A stretch of DNA of 64,000 nucleotides from Chloroflexota bacterium (GTDB taxonomy: Bacteria; Chloroflexota; Anaerolineae; UBA1429): the NCBI GenBank assembly GCA_012729455.1, contig JAAYDC010000014.1, positions 196,890 to 260,889 of the forward strand. Direction: 5' to 3'. A program made the translations under genes and the position numbers. How positions within the stretch are numbered: position 1 is the first letter of the stretch; each line of letters opens with the position of its first letter. The notes beneath the pieces are model-generated. The model saw only the letters and a program-made list of their open reading frames with translations. It made no database searches and was not told the DNA's origin. Below are positions 42,247 to 50,625 of this stretch, piece after piece.

Positions 42247-44144
42247 TCGCCGATAACCTCGATCGTACCCAGATCGATATGGTCACTCAGCGCTTGGCTC
42301 TGTTGGCTGATCTGCAGGCGCTCGAGGGTAAACATCTGGTACATCCCGATGCGCAGCGTCAGCGTCTGCGGCGGCAAGTCTGCCGGCAGGGCGATGCCGT
42401 AGCGATCGATGACTGCCTCTTCGGGGTGCCAGGCATCGGTGGGCTGAGCGCCGCCGGAAGGCTCACTATCGCGCTGCGCCACGATCTCGCCGTTTGAGCC
42501 TACCAGATGCACAAACACCTTGTAGCGCCCTGTAATCGGAGCAAGCGCCTGCCAGAATAGCGTAAGCTGGGCGATCTCGCCCGGCCTGAGGCGCGGCGTG
42601 CTGAGGGTATAGCCCCTGAGGGTAATCTGCGTGCCCAGGGTGTACTCGAGCGGCACCTGCGGGGTTTGCTCTAGCTTGGCCGGCACGGCATAGATCACCA
42701 ATCTCAGCGCACCGAACCAGCGATCCTCGGCCTTGTAGGTATGCTGGTCAAGCCAGGTCTCAATAAAGCGCTGGGGATCGCTCTCATCGGTGGCCCAGAA
42801 GAGACCATAGATGCGCGGATGCGTTGCTACCAGCTCCTCCAGCTGTGCCTGCACTGTGGCCGGATCCAGCGGCCGGCTGAGGGGCAACGGCACCAGCTCC
42901 TGCGGACCGTGGTGATAGTAACCAACCGTCTCGATCTGGCTGGGGGCGTTGATCAGGATGGCGTCATCGGGGCCGGCTGTGCGCTGGATCTCGGCGATCA
43001 GTCCTCGATAATCGTCGCGCTGGTAAACCGGGTCGGTATATAAATGTCCAAGCGAGACGCCTGCCACACCAAGCAGGCCCACCAGCAACAAAGCCGGCAC
43101 GACGCGCGCGAGCGCCTTGGACTGGAAGTATCTCCAGCAGCCCTGGATGAACGCTGCCAAACCCAACACATAGGCGGGATGTACAAAGAGCAGGAACTTG
43201 TCCTTGAAAAACACCCGCCACAGCGAGGCAACCAGGACAAAACCCAGCGTCCCTGCCAGCCAAAGCAGCGTTGGCCAGGCCTTTTGGCGGCCCACAAGCA
43301 GCGGACCCAGCAGCGCCATCGCCAGCACCAGCCAGCCAACCACGCGTATCAGGTAGGAAGGCGGCATGGTCACGCCCCAGGTCAGCACCTGCGCGAATTG
43401 GCTCATCAACGCAAGGCTGCCGAGGCGCGCACCCACGTCCGGCCAGCCCAGCATCGAGCGCCCGGCAACCACCAGCCAAGGGATGTATAGCGCCACCAGC
43501 ACCAGCAGAGCGGCTATCCACACCAGCAACCAACGCCAACGAAATGGCCTTTGCCGCAGAGCCGCCACCAAAACAGTCACGCTCTGCATGGCAATCACCA
43601 TCATGGTGACATAATGCGAGTAAACCGCCGCGCTGCTGACCAACAGCCACAGCAGCGCATCCCTCCAGCTCCATCGTGTCAGATTCTGAGAACGGCGCAA
43701 TAAGCAAATAAAAGCCCCCCACGACAGGGCTGCCAACAGGGCTGCCCACATATACATACGCGCTTCCTGGCTATAGTAAACCTGCAGAGGGGCGATGGCA
43801 GCCAGCAATGTGGCCAGGATAGCACCGCCTGGCATAAGCAGCTGGCGCCCCAGAAGGTAGGTCACCGCTACCAGTGCTACACCGGCCAGCGCCGAAAGTG
43901 AACGCGCGGAGGCCTCGCTGGTGCCAAACAGGCGCACCCAGCCGCCCAGCACAAAATAATAGAGGGGTGGATGAATATCAGCCGAGGCGTTGCGTACGAT
44001 TGTGGCCGCGTCGCGCTGCACCAGTGCCACGGTGGTGCCCTCGTCGTTCCACAGGCTCTGGCTCCCCAGTCGGTAGAAGCGCAGGCCCGCCGCCAGTATG
44101 AGGATGACCAGGAGCGGCAGCCAGCGCTTAACGCGGGTTAACAC
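42243..44144 (-). CDS. PMT-type membrane glycosyltransferase (GT39-like)
   Basis: A 633-residue protein. The first loop has SLWNDEGTTVALVQRD and DIHPPLYYFVLGGW, the pattern of ArnT/PMT-2 enzymes that use polyprenyl-linked sugars. About eleven membrane segments run to near residue 370. A C-terminal extracytoplasmic domain of about 230 residues follows and resembles the tail of the 21.6 kb paralogue (LTLFWQALAPITGRYKVFVHL). It overlaps the upstream glycosidase-like gene by 17 bp, suggesting joint work on the same surface glycan. Confidence 0.85.
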   Translation of the reverse strand: MLTRVKRWLPLLVILILAAGLRFYRLGSQSLWNDEGTTVALVQRDAATIVRNASADIHPPLYYFVLGGWVRLFGTSEASARSLSALAGVALVAVTYLLGRQLLMPGGAILATLLAAIAPLQVYYSQEARMYMWAALLAALSWGAFICLLRRSQNLTRWSWRDALLWLLVSSAAVYSHYVTMMVIAMQSVTVLVAALRQRPFRWRWLLVWIAALLVLVALYIPWLVVAGRSMLGWPDVGARLGSLALMSQFAQVLTWGVTMPPSYLIRVVGWLVLAMALLGPLLVGRQKAWPTLLWLAGTLGFVLVASLWRVFFKDKFLLFVHPAYVLGLAAFIQGCWRYFQSKALARVVPALLLVGLLGVAGVSLGHLYTDPVYQRDDYRGLIAEIQRTAGPDDAILINAPSQIETVGYYHHGPQELVPLPLSRPLDPATVQAQLEELVATHPRIYGLFWATDESDPQRFIETWLDQHTYKAEDRWFGALRLVIYAVPAKLEQTPQVPLEYTLGTQITLRGYTLSTPRLRPGEIAQLTLFWQALAPITGRYKVFVHLVGSNGEIVAQRDSEPSGGAQPTDAWHPEEAVIDRYGIALPADLPPQTLTLRIGMYQMFTLERLQISQQSQALSDHIDLGTIEVIGE

Positions 44145-45864
44145 GGTGTTTGCGCCGCAGAATCAGGCTGGTGGCGACCAGCAGCATCACCGCCCCGAGC
44201 GCCAGGCCGACCCATTCGCCCGCGCGGCTCGGGACCGGGTAGACCAGCAAGCCATCCAGGTTGAGGGTGCCGCTCACGACCCGCAGCGCCAGGGTGTGCT
44301 CGCCGGGGCGCAGTCGGTCGGCCAATACGACGGTGCGCGACGGCTCGCTACCGGCTGCCAGCTCAATCGTGCGCGAAGACGCACCATCGACGGTTACCTC
44401 CAGCACGGCCGCCTGGGCCGGCTGCCACAGAATTACCTCGACCCTGCCGCCGTTGGTACGCAGCGTTACAGCCGCATCCTGGTCGCCGCGCTGGTAAGCT
44501 CCTAATACTGCCTGCGGCTCGGTCTGCAGCTGCCAGCTGCCGGTATACTGCAGCACCCAATGGTCTTCCTGCCAATAGCCGGGCGGGATATAAGCGGGTG
44601 TCTGCATCAGAGCGCGCATGCTCTCCGCCACCGGCAGGGGAGTAAAGTCAGGCTCGAACATGCGAAAGTAATACCAGGGCTGGTTGACCTCGGCATCAGA
44701 GGCACGCCGCAGGAACCAGTAGTTCATTACGCCCATCCAGGGCCACTCATCGCGAGCACGTTGGTAAGCCTGTACAGCATAGCGCGCCTGCTGTTCGAGC
44801 GTCACCCGGCCATATGGCACCGGGCCTTCGAGCGTCTCGGGTTGGGCATTCCAGCCCACCTCGCTGGCCCAGATCGGCACAGCCGCGTCGTCGTTTCGCA
44901 CCATTATCTCGCGCAAAAGCTGCACCCGGGCATAGTTGGCGCGATCACGGCTGGTGCGCTGGTCGGCCGGACCAGTCCACAGCCCGTAAACCATCGCCCC
45001 CATGATATCAAAACTGCCGCGCGCACCTGCCTGATACATCATCTCCAGATAAGTAAGGTCGCTGAGGTTGCGCGGTTGATATATCATCGGGGTTTCTTCG
45101 GTGGTCTGGGCGAGGGCTGCGGCGATGATCACGCAATTCGGGTCAGCTTCTTTGGCGCGCCGATACGCGATCTGCAGCAGTTTTGTATAAGCCGCCGGGT
45201 CGGTAGCCTGGTCGCCCCATTCCGGGTAGATGTTGGGCTCGTTCCAGATCTGATAGTACTTTATTCTTCCCTTGTATCTGCTCACCACAGCATAGACGAA
45301 ATCGCCAAAATCATCATAGTTATCGGGCGGCGCCATGGTCCAGCCCTCGGCCGAACCCACGACACGGCTCCAAGCTGGCGGGCGATCGAGGCGCGCAATG
45401 ATCTCGATATCATAGCGCTCCGCCAGATCGACAATACGGTCGTACTTGGCCCAGGCGTCGATATCCCACTTGTGGTCCCAATAGTCGCCCTTGGCAGAGA
45501 TCTCGATATCCTCCCAAGGGAATTCCTGTCGGATCCAGCAAAAGCCGGCATCACGTATCAGCTCGAGCGAGCGCTCGACCTTGGCCACCTCAGCTTCCTG
45601 CTCCAGAAAGGTGTTGACGCCGTACGGGCACACCCCGGTATAGGGCATGGGGGTATATGGCGCGGTTTGCGGGGTTGGCTGGCTCAGCTTTAGGAGGGCC
45701 AGCGCGGCAGTGCCCTTGAGCTGTTCAACCAGGGTTACCTCGCCGGTCCATGATTCGAGCAACCCGCTGCGATGCCCCGCATAGGTCAGCCCGACCAGCA
45801 AGAGGACCAGTACCAATACGGCTATCCCCACGCGGCGGATTAAGATCGGGTAGCTGGGTTTCAC
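44128..45864 (-). CDS. Membrane-anchored glycoside hydrolase-like protein (clan GH-A)
   Basis: A 578-residue protein. An N-terminal membrane anchor (about residues 8-25) precedes a TIM-barrel domain (about 85-415) of the GH5/GH39 type. YYQIWNEPNIYPEWG contains the acid/base Glu, and VPIWASEVGWNAQP the likely nucleophile Glu. A beta-rich domain follows and a second membrane helix ends the chain (VGLALGAVMLLVATSLIL). The track's start (46023) lies in the upstream gene. GTG 45864 follows AAAGGA, and the hydrophobic anchor begins just after it. The role may be trimming or transferring an envelope glycan; the substrate is unknown. Confidence 0.8.
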   Translation of the reverse strand: MKPSYPILIRRVGIAVLVLVLLLVGLTYAGHRSGLLESWTGEVTLVEQLKGTAALALLKLSQPTPQTAPYTPMPYTGVCPYGVNTFLEQEAEVAKVERSLELIRDAGFCWIRQEFPWEDIEISAKGDYWDHKWDIDAWAKYDRIVDLAERYDIEIIARLDRPPAWSRVVGSAEGWTMAPPDNYDDFGDFVYAVVSRYKGRIKYYQIWNEPNIYPEWGDQATDPAAYTKLLQIAYRRAKEADPNCVIIAAALAQTTEETPMIYQPRNLSDLTYLEMMYQAGARGSFDIMGAMVYGLWTGPADQRTSRDRANYARVQLLREIMVRNDDAAVPIWASEVGWNAQPETLEGPVPYGRVTLEQQARYAVQAYQRARDEWPWMGVMNYWFLRRASDAEVNQPWYYFRMFEPDFTPLPVAESMRALMQTPAYIPPGYWQEDHWVLQYTGSWQLQTEPQAVLGAYQRGDQDAAVTLRTNGGRVEVILWQPAQAAVLEVTVDGASSRTIELAAGSEPSRTVVLADRLRPGEHTLALRVVSGTLNLDGLLVYPVPSRAGEWVGLALGAVMLLVATSLILRRKHRVNPR

Positions 45865-45892
45865 GGCATCCTTTCGCGCGGATGTACGCGGC

Positions 45893-47227
45893 TCAGATTT
45901 CGCGCCGGCGGGTAGAGCGCCGTACGGGCTGTTTGGGTTTGCGCGAGCCGCGGAAGCTGGGCAGGTCGAGATCGAGGGTGGTACAAACGGTGGTGTCTTC
46001 CAGACGGCTGCGTAAGCGCTCATCGAGGGATTCCCAATCTGAGTGCGAAATCGTCAGAACCGTTGCCGAGCCGCTCACATAACGGTAGTTGAGGATCTGT
46101 ACCAGCTTTTCGCGCGCCCAGGGCGAGGCATTCTGGGTACTGAGGTCATCCAGTACCAGCAGCCAGGCACGGCGGATCTCGTTAAAGCGCTGATCGTAGC
46201 TGACGGCACTGCCCGGCTGAAAGGTAGCGCGCAGGTAATCGAGCAGATCGGCCGCCACCACAAACAGCACCGATTTGCCGCCATGCGCCACGCGGTTGGC
46301 GACTGCTGCCGCCAGATGGGTCTTGCCCGAGCCATAGGTGCCGCGGATCAGCAGCCAGTTGGTAGGCTGCTCGGCATAACGCCGGGCAGCGGCAAGTGCC
46401 TGCCTCAGGCTCGCCTGCTGCACAGCATCCAGCTCATTGGGACGCTCCTGGAAACTCTCCAGGGTCATGTTTTGATACGCCCCCAACGAGCCAAAATAGT
46501 CGGTAGTGCCGCCCAAACGCTTGTCGGTGCCATACAGCGGGATGGTGGCCACCAGCTGATGATCGCGCAGGCGCGAGGCCAGACGCGGGTCGAGGTCATC
46601 GATCGACTGGTTGGTGGTGATGACCGTCGGCAGTGCCGCGTTGTAGCGATAGTTGAGCAGCTGATAGAGTTTTTCGGCCGCCCAAGGGGTGGTGTTTTGG
46701 GTGCCGAGGTCGTCGAGAATCAGCATCGGTACGTTGCGCACTTTATCAAAGCGCTCATCGTACGTCGAGGGGCTGTTGGGCGCATAGGTAGCGCGCAGGT
46801 AATCGAGCAGATCCGGCACCACCACAAACAGCACCGGATGTCCCTGCGAGAGGCGATAGTTGGCGATAGCAGCCGCCAGATGGGTCTTGCCCGAGCCGTA
46901 TGAACCGGTAAAGACCAGCCAGCCGCTGGGCTGCTGGGCAAAGGCCAGCGCCTCGTTGCGTGCCATCGAAAGCGACATAGCCACTTCGCTGGCCCGGTTA
47001 CTATCGATGACGAAACTATCAAAGGTCATATCTGCCAGATGCTGCAGGTTACTCGTCTCGCGCAGGGCTTCGACGTGGCGCCTGGCGATATCCTCTTTGC
47101 GGCAGCTGCACAATATCGCCTTGCCAAAACGCGGATCACCGACCGGCACGTTCACGCGGTAATAGCCCAACCCACGGCAGATTTGGCAGGATTGTGACGG
47201 GGCGCTTGCTTGGCTATCTTTAGGCAT
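45893..47227 (-). CDS. DnaC/DnaI-like helicase loader with two tandem AAA+ domains
   Basis: A 444-residue protein. The N-terminus has a zinc-type Cys set (CQICRGLGYY and ILCSC), as in DnaI/DnaC-type loaders. Two complete ATPase domains follow: the first with GSYGSGKTHLAAAIAN and LILDDLGTQNTTPWAAEKL, the second with GTYGSGKTHLAAAVAN and LVLDDLSTQNASPWAREKL. Both keep Walker A, Walker B and the SRL arginine region. Ordinary loaders have one such domain and about half the length. It overlaps dnaD by 8 bp and belongs to the dnaB operon, so helicase loading is the likely role. Confidence 0.88.
   Translation of the reverse strand: MPKDSQASAPSQSCQICRGLGYYRVNVPVGDPRFGKAILCSCRKEDIARRHVEALRETSNLQHLADMTFDSFVIDSNRASEVAMSLSMARNEALAFAQQPSGWLVFTGSYGSGKTHLAAAIANYRLSQGHPVLFVVVPDLLDYLRATYAPNSPSTYDERFDKVRNVPMLILDDLGTQNTTPWAAEKLYQLLNYRYNAALPTVITTNQSIDDLDPRLASRLRDHQLVATIPLYGTDKRLGGTTDYFGSLGAYQNMTLESFQERPNELDAVQQASLRQALAAARRYAEQPTNWLLIRGTYGSGKTHLAAAVANRVAHGGKSVLFVVAADLLDYLRATFQPGSAVSYDQRFNEIRRAWLLVLDDLSTQNASPWAREKLVQILNYRYVSGSATVLTISHSDWESLDERLRSRLEDTTVCTTLDLDLPSFRGSRKPKQPVRRSTRRREI
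46225..46896. repeat. Internal duplication within the helicase-loader gene
   Basis: Several stretches occur twice, once in each ATPase domain. A 27-nt block beginning GGTAGCGCGCAGGTAATCGA lies near 46222 and again near 46786. GCCAGATGGGTCTTGCCCGA lies near 46312 and again near 46873. CACCACAAACAGCACCG also occurs twice. The identity at DNA level exceeds that of the surrounding sequence, suggesting local gene conversion after the duplication. Confidence 0.8.
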
Positions 47228-47864
47228 AGGTATCCATCTTGCCGGCTACATCCCAGCGCTGCAGGATGGCGTTGATATAGCGCCAGTTGCGCGCATTACG
47301 CTCCACAGCAATGCGAAAGGCGCTGGTGATCCACTCTTCCGGATAAGTCTCGCTGGCCTCCTTCAGGGTGTCGGCCATCAGAGGCGTCAGCAGGCCGATA
47401 TTATGCTCATAGAGCGTATAGATGTTGGGGCGCTTCTGTCGGATGACGGGCTCCACCACACGCCCCTGGCTTTCCAGCTGCAGCCGCCCAGCACGCACCT
47501 CGCGTACCCAGCGCCGCCCGGGCGCCGAATTGATAAACAGATAGACCTCCGAACCGTCAGCATCCTCCAGCTCCAGGCGGAGCAAGAGCTCGTGGTCAAC
47601 TGCCAGCTCAACCGCACGCTGCAACTCGGCGCGCTTGTCCTCGATGTCCTCACCCGGCAGCGCAGAGAGCAGCACACCGCAATCCGCCAGCTCGCCGAGT
47701 GTGATATAACGCGGCGACCCGCGCTGATGGTAGAACTCCCAAAAGAGATACAGCACCAGCTTGAGCTCGGACGCGTCGTCGACCAGTGCCAGCACGTCCG
47801 AAAAAAAGAGATCGGGGACAGGCGTATAGCTGGCCCCCTCAGGGTATCCTGTAAAGCCGCTCAA
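47220..47864 (-). CDS. dnaD: DnaD-domain replication initiation protein
   Basis: A 214-residue protein. The N-terminal winged-helix-like part (LFWEFYHQRGSPRYITLGELA) is followed by a C-terminal DnaD/DnaB2 domain. WRYINAILQRW near the end shows the family motif YxxxIxxxW that contacts DNA. In Firmicutes, DnaD works with DnaB and DnaI to load the replicative helicase. Here it lies directly between dnaB (ATGA overlap) and the loader (8-bp overlap), which strongly supports the same role. Confidence 0.88.
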   Translation of the reverse strand: MSGFTGYPEGASYTPVPDLFFSDVLALVDDASELKLVLYLFWEFYHQRGSPRYITLGELADCGVLLSALPGEDIEDKRAELQRAVELAVDHELLLRLELEDADGSEVYLFINSAPGRRWVREVRAGRLQLESQGRVVEPVIRQKRPNIYTLYEHNIGLLTPLMADTLKEASETYPEEWITSAFRIAVERNARNWRYINAILQRWDVAGKMDTYA

Positions 47865-49207
47865 TTGATGTACCCACCCACCTCCTCACTTGGCGTGTGC
47901 AGGTCAGCAAACCAGGTGAGTTTAGGATTGAAATACAGCGAGATGGTGCCCAATGCCCCATTACGGTGTTTGGCTACGATGATATCGGCGATGTTGTTGC
48001 GGTCGGTGGGCTCACCGAGTATGTCTTCGCGATAGATAAACATGACGATGTCGGCATCCTGCTCGATCGAACCGCTCTCGCGCAGGTCCGAGAGCTGCGG
48101 GCGCTTATCGGGGCGGTTTTCGACAGCACGCGAAAGCTGCGATAGAGCGATCACTGGTACATCCAGCTCACGCGCTAACGACTTGAGCGAGCGGGTGATG
48201 TACGAAATTTCCTGCACGCGGTTTTCGCTGCGCCGGTCGCCGGCCTGCATCAGTTGCAGATAGTCGATAATGATCAGATCCAGGCTGTATTCGGCCGCCA
48301 GACGGCGCGCCTTGGAACGAATCTCCATCGGCGTCAGCGAGGACGAATCGTCGATAAAGATCTGAGTACCCGCCAACTGGGTGCTGACACGCGTAAAGTC
48401 GTCCCAGCGATCGAGCACCCGACCGGTGCGCAGGTCTTTGGAATCGATCCCCGACGAAGCCGAGATCATGCGCTGTACGAGTTGCTCGGACGACATCTCC
48501 AGGGTAAACATGGCCACCACGGCATGTTGGCGCGCGGCATTGCTGGCGATGGTGGTGGCAAAGCTGCTCTTGCCCACTCCTGGGCGCGCCGCCACAATCA
48601 GCAAGTCGGAGCGCTGCATATTGCCCAGAAGCGCGTCGAGATCGGCAAAGCCGGTCGGCACGCCGGACGAACGGTCGGGATGCAGCGACAGGTCCTCGAC
48701 CTGGTCATAGTACTCGCTGATGATGTCGGCGATCGGCGTCAAGTCGCGCGCGCCGCGCCGCTGGGAGATGTCAAAGATGATGCTTTCGGCCATGTCGACC
48801 ACCTCGGCGATATCCTCGCGGTCTTCATAGGCCAGGGCAGCGATTTCGGCAGAGGCCTCGATCAGCCGGCGCATCACGCGTGTGCGCTCGACGATGTGGG
48901 CATAGTATTCGACATTGACCGAAGTCGGCACTGTATTCACCAGCGATGTCAGATACGAAGCCCCACCGATGGTGCCAAGCGCGCCCAGGCGCTCAAGCTC
49001 ATCCGTCACCGTCACCAGATCGGCCGGCGAACGGCGTTCGTGCAAGTCCATGATAGCACGATAGATCAGCTGATGGGTCTCGCGGTAAAAATCCTCCGGC
49101 TTGAGTACACTGCTGACGCGCACGATCGCGTCCGGGTCGATCAGCAGGCTGCCAAGCACCGACTGTTCGGCCTCGATATTCTGGGGCGGTAAGCGGTCAG
49201 TTGCCAT
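47861..49207 (-). CDS. dnaB: Replicative DNA helicase
   Basis: A 448-residue hexameric 5'-3' helicase. The N-terminal domain starts RLPPQNIEAEQSVLGSLLID. The RecA-like ATPase has Walker A ARPGVGKSSFA (about 205-215), LDLIIIDYLQLM, VIALSQLSRAVENR and DKRPQLSDLRESGSIEQDAD. There is no intein, which DnaB genes sometimes carry. It lies 2 nt after the bifunctional-nuclease gene and overlaps dnaD. Confidence 0.97.
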   Translation of the reverse strand: MATDRLPPQNIEAEQSVLGSLLIDPDAIVRVSSVLKPEDFYRETHQLIYRAIMDLHERRSPADLVTVTDELERLGALGTIGGASYLTSLVNTVPTSVNVEYYAHIVERTRVMRRLIEASAEIAALAYEDREDIAEVVDMAESIIFDISQRRGARDLTPIADIISEYYDQVEDLSLHPDRSSGVPTGFADLDALLGNMQRSDLLIVAARPGVGKSSFATTIASNAARQHAVVAMFTLEMSSEQLVQRMISASSGIDSKDLRTGRVLDRWDDFTRVSTQLAGTQIFIDDSSSLTPMEIRSKARRLAAEYSLDLIIIDYLQLMQAGDRRSENRVQEISYITRSLKSLARELDVPVIALSQLSRAVENRPDKRPQLSDLRESGSIEQDADIVMFIYREDILGEPTDRNNIADIIVAKHRNGALGTISLYFNPKLTWFADLHTPSEEVGGYIN

Positions 49208-49209
49208 CG

Positions 49210-49704
49210 TCAGTGTGCCTCGGGATGGTCGTCATCAAGGGTATCAAAGAAGTCGCGAAAGAGCTGCAGCGAATCATCCTGTCCGGCAGAAAGCGGAATC
49301 GCCGCCGATTCAGCAATAGCAGCCTTTTCCATCACGCCTTCATCGGCATACAGCGGTACACCAGCGCGCAGCGCAAGGGCCATCGCATCGCTGGGGCGGG
49401 CATCCACCATCTGCAATCTCCCGCCTTTTTGCAGCGCCAGGCGGGCATAATAGGTGCTTTCGGTAAAGTCGTTAACGACCACGTAGGCCAGCTGTCCGCC
49501 CAACTCGTTAATGGCTGTCAGCAGCAGGTCGTGGGTGAGGGGGCGCGGCACCGAAGCATTCTGCAGGCGCATTACGATCGCTTCCGACTCGAAATCGCCA
49601 ATCCAGATCGGCAGATAGCGCTCGCCATGCGTCTCCTTGAGCAAGACGAGGCGGTGGCGGTCGAGCATGCTGTAGAGAACGGAATAGATGTCCAGCTCTA
49701 TCAC
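49210..49704 (-). CDS. Bifunctional nuclease family protein (DUF151)
   Basis: A 164-residue protein. RLVLLKETHGERYLPIWIGDFESEAI, RPLTHDLL and VDARPSDAMALALRAGVPLYA are the family's landmarks. These proteins have been linked to DNase/RNase activity in plants and are widespread in bacteria with unclear roles. It is the first gene of the dnaB operon, directly downstream of the promoter at 49732-49759. Confidence 0.88.
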   Translation of the reverse strand: MIELDIYSVLYSMLDRHRLVLLKETHGERYLPIWIGDFESEAIVMRLQNASVPRPLTHDLLLTAINELGGQLAYVVVNDFTESTYYARLALQKGGRLQMVDARPSDAMALALRAGVPLYADEGVMEKAAIAESAAIPLSAGQDDSLQLFRDFFDTLDDDHPEAH

Positions 49705-49731
49705 GACGAGATTCCTTGGGCGAGTACCGCT

Positions 49732-49759
49732 ATTATAGCATCCCCCGCTCGATGATCAA
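49732..49759 (-). promoter_or_regulatory. Promoter of the dnaB operon
   Basis: On the minus strand TTGATC (49754-49759), a 16-bp spacer and a perfect TATAAT (49732-49737) with extended TGC, about 28 nt before the first start codon. Confidence 0.75.
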
Positions 49760-49765
49760 GCTGTT

Positions 49766-50587
49766 TTAAAGCGAACGGCTGATCATCGCAAGAACGACGA
49801 ATCCAAGCACGGCAAAAATGCTATATTCGAGCATGATGCGGGCTGTCAGGCGCCGCTGCAAGCGCACGCGCACCAGACCAACCATGAAATAATAAAAGAG
49901 CAAGAGCGCGGTGCCCTCGATGCGTGCGTCGGCGCGGATATAGTTCATCACCCAGCGGAATTCGGCCATCATCAGGCCGACTAGCAGAGCATAGAGCCAG
50001 ACGCGCACTGCTCTCGTTTCCAGTTCGCGCACCAGTTCCAGTGCCAGCAGCGAACTCACCAGCCACACCGCTGTCGACGAGACTATAGCGCGCAGCCCGG
50101 CGCTCGAGATCTGCACCATGAACACCAGCACCGCCAGATAAGCGGTGGTCTGCAGCACCAGGCGTGCCAGCCAACTCGACTTGCCGTCCCGATCGAGGCT
50201 GTGATACTGGGCTGAGAAGACTAGGTACAGGAGCAACCCCACTCCCAGGATAAAAACTCCGCGCAGCGGCCAGCCCGAGATCAAGATCAATGGCAATGTC
50301 GTGTAAGAGGAGATTGTCACGATCGCCGGCAACACCCAGAACGTGACCGTGTAGGCGATTGAGCGGTCGGGCAAATCGGGGTGAGATCGGATCGAAAACT
50401 CGCTCCCCAAGCACACCAGCAGGGTGACCACCAAAGCGAACTGGACGTTGGTGCCTATATGCAAGGCCAGCTCGGACCCGAGCACCGTCAAGGTCACCGA
50501 ATAGGTCGGCAGCGTCACCAGGATAGTGAGCAGCAACCCAAGGACCACGAATCCCACCGTAGCCCATAACTGTTCGCGTCTGGACAT
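49766..50587 (-). CDS. Uncharacterised polytopic membrane protein
   Basis: A 273-residue protein with seven or eight hydrophobic segments and short loops. It starts MSRREQLWATVGFVVLG. There is an Arg-rich cytosolic loop near the C-terminus (VRVRLQRRLTARIML). No family is recognised with confidence. Its stop lies only 7 nt before the dnaB-operon promoter. The next gene is divergent, so it forms its own unit. Confidence 0.7.
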   Translation of the reverse strand: MSRREQLWATVGFVVLGLLLTILVTLPTYSVTLTVLGSELALHIGTNVQFALVVTLLVCLGSEFSIRSHPDLPDRSIAYTVTFWVLPAIVTISSYTTLPLILISGWPLRGVFILGVGLLLYLVFSAQYHSLDRDGKSSWLARLVLQTTAYLAVLVFMVQISSAGLRAIVSSTAVWLVSSLLALELVRELETRAVRVWLYALLVGLMMAEFRWVMNYIRADARIEGTALLLFYYFMVGLVRVRLQRRLTARIMLEYSIFAVLGFVVLAMISRSL

Positions 50588-50625
50588 GCGTCGCTCTTTA
50601 GGTAGACTGTCTGTTGATTCTAGGT

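Noticed and set aside
44560-45693. 377-codon plus-strand ORF opposite the glycosidase-like gene
   Set aside because: Antisense shadow; the minus-strand frame has clear catalytic motifs and operon context.
46043-46903. 286-codon plus-strand ORF opposite the helicase loader
   Set aside because: Shows internal repeats only because the loader gene on the other strand is duplicated; no independent support.
48254-49192. 312-codon plus-strand ORF opposite dnaB
   Set aside because: Antisense shadow of an unmistakable dnaB.
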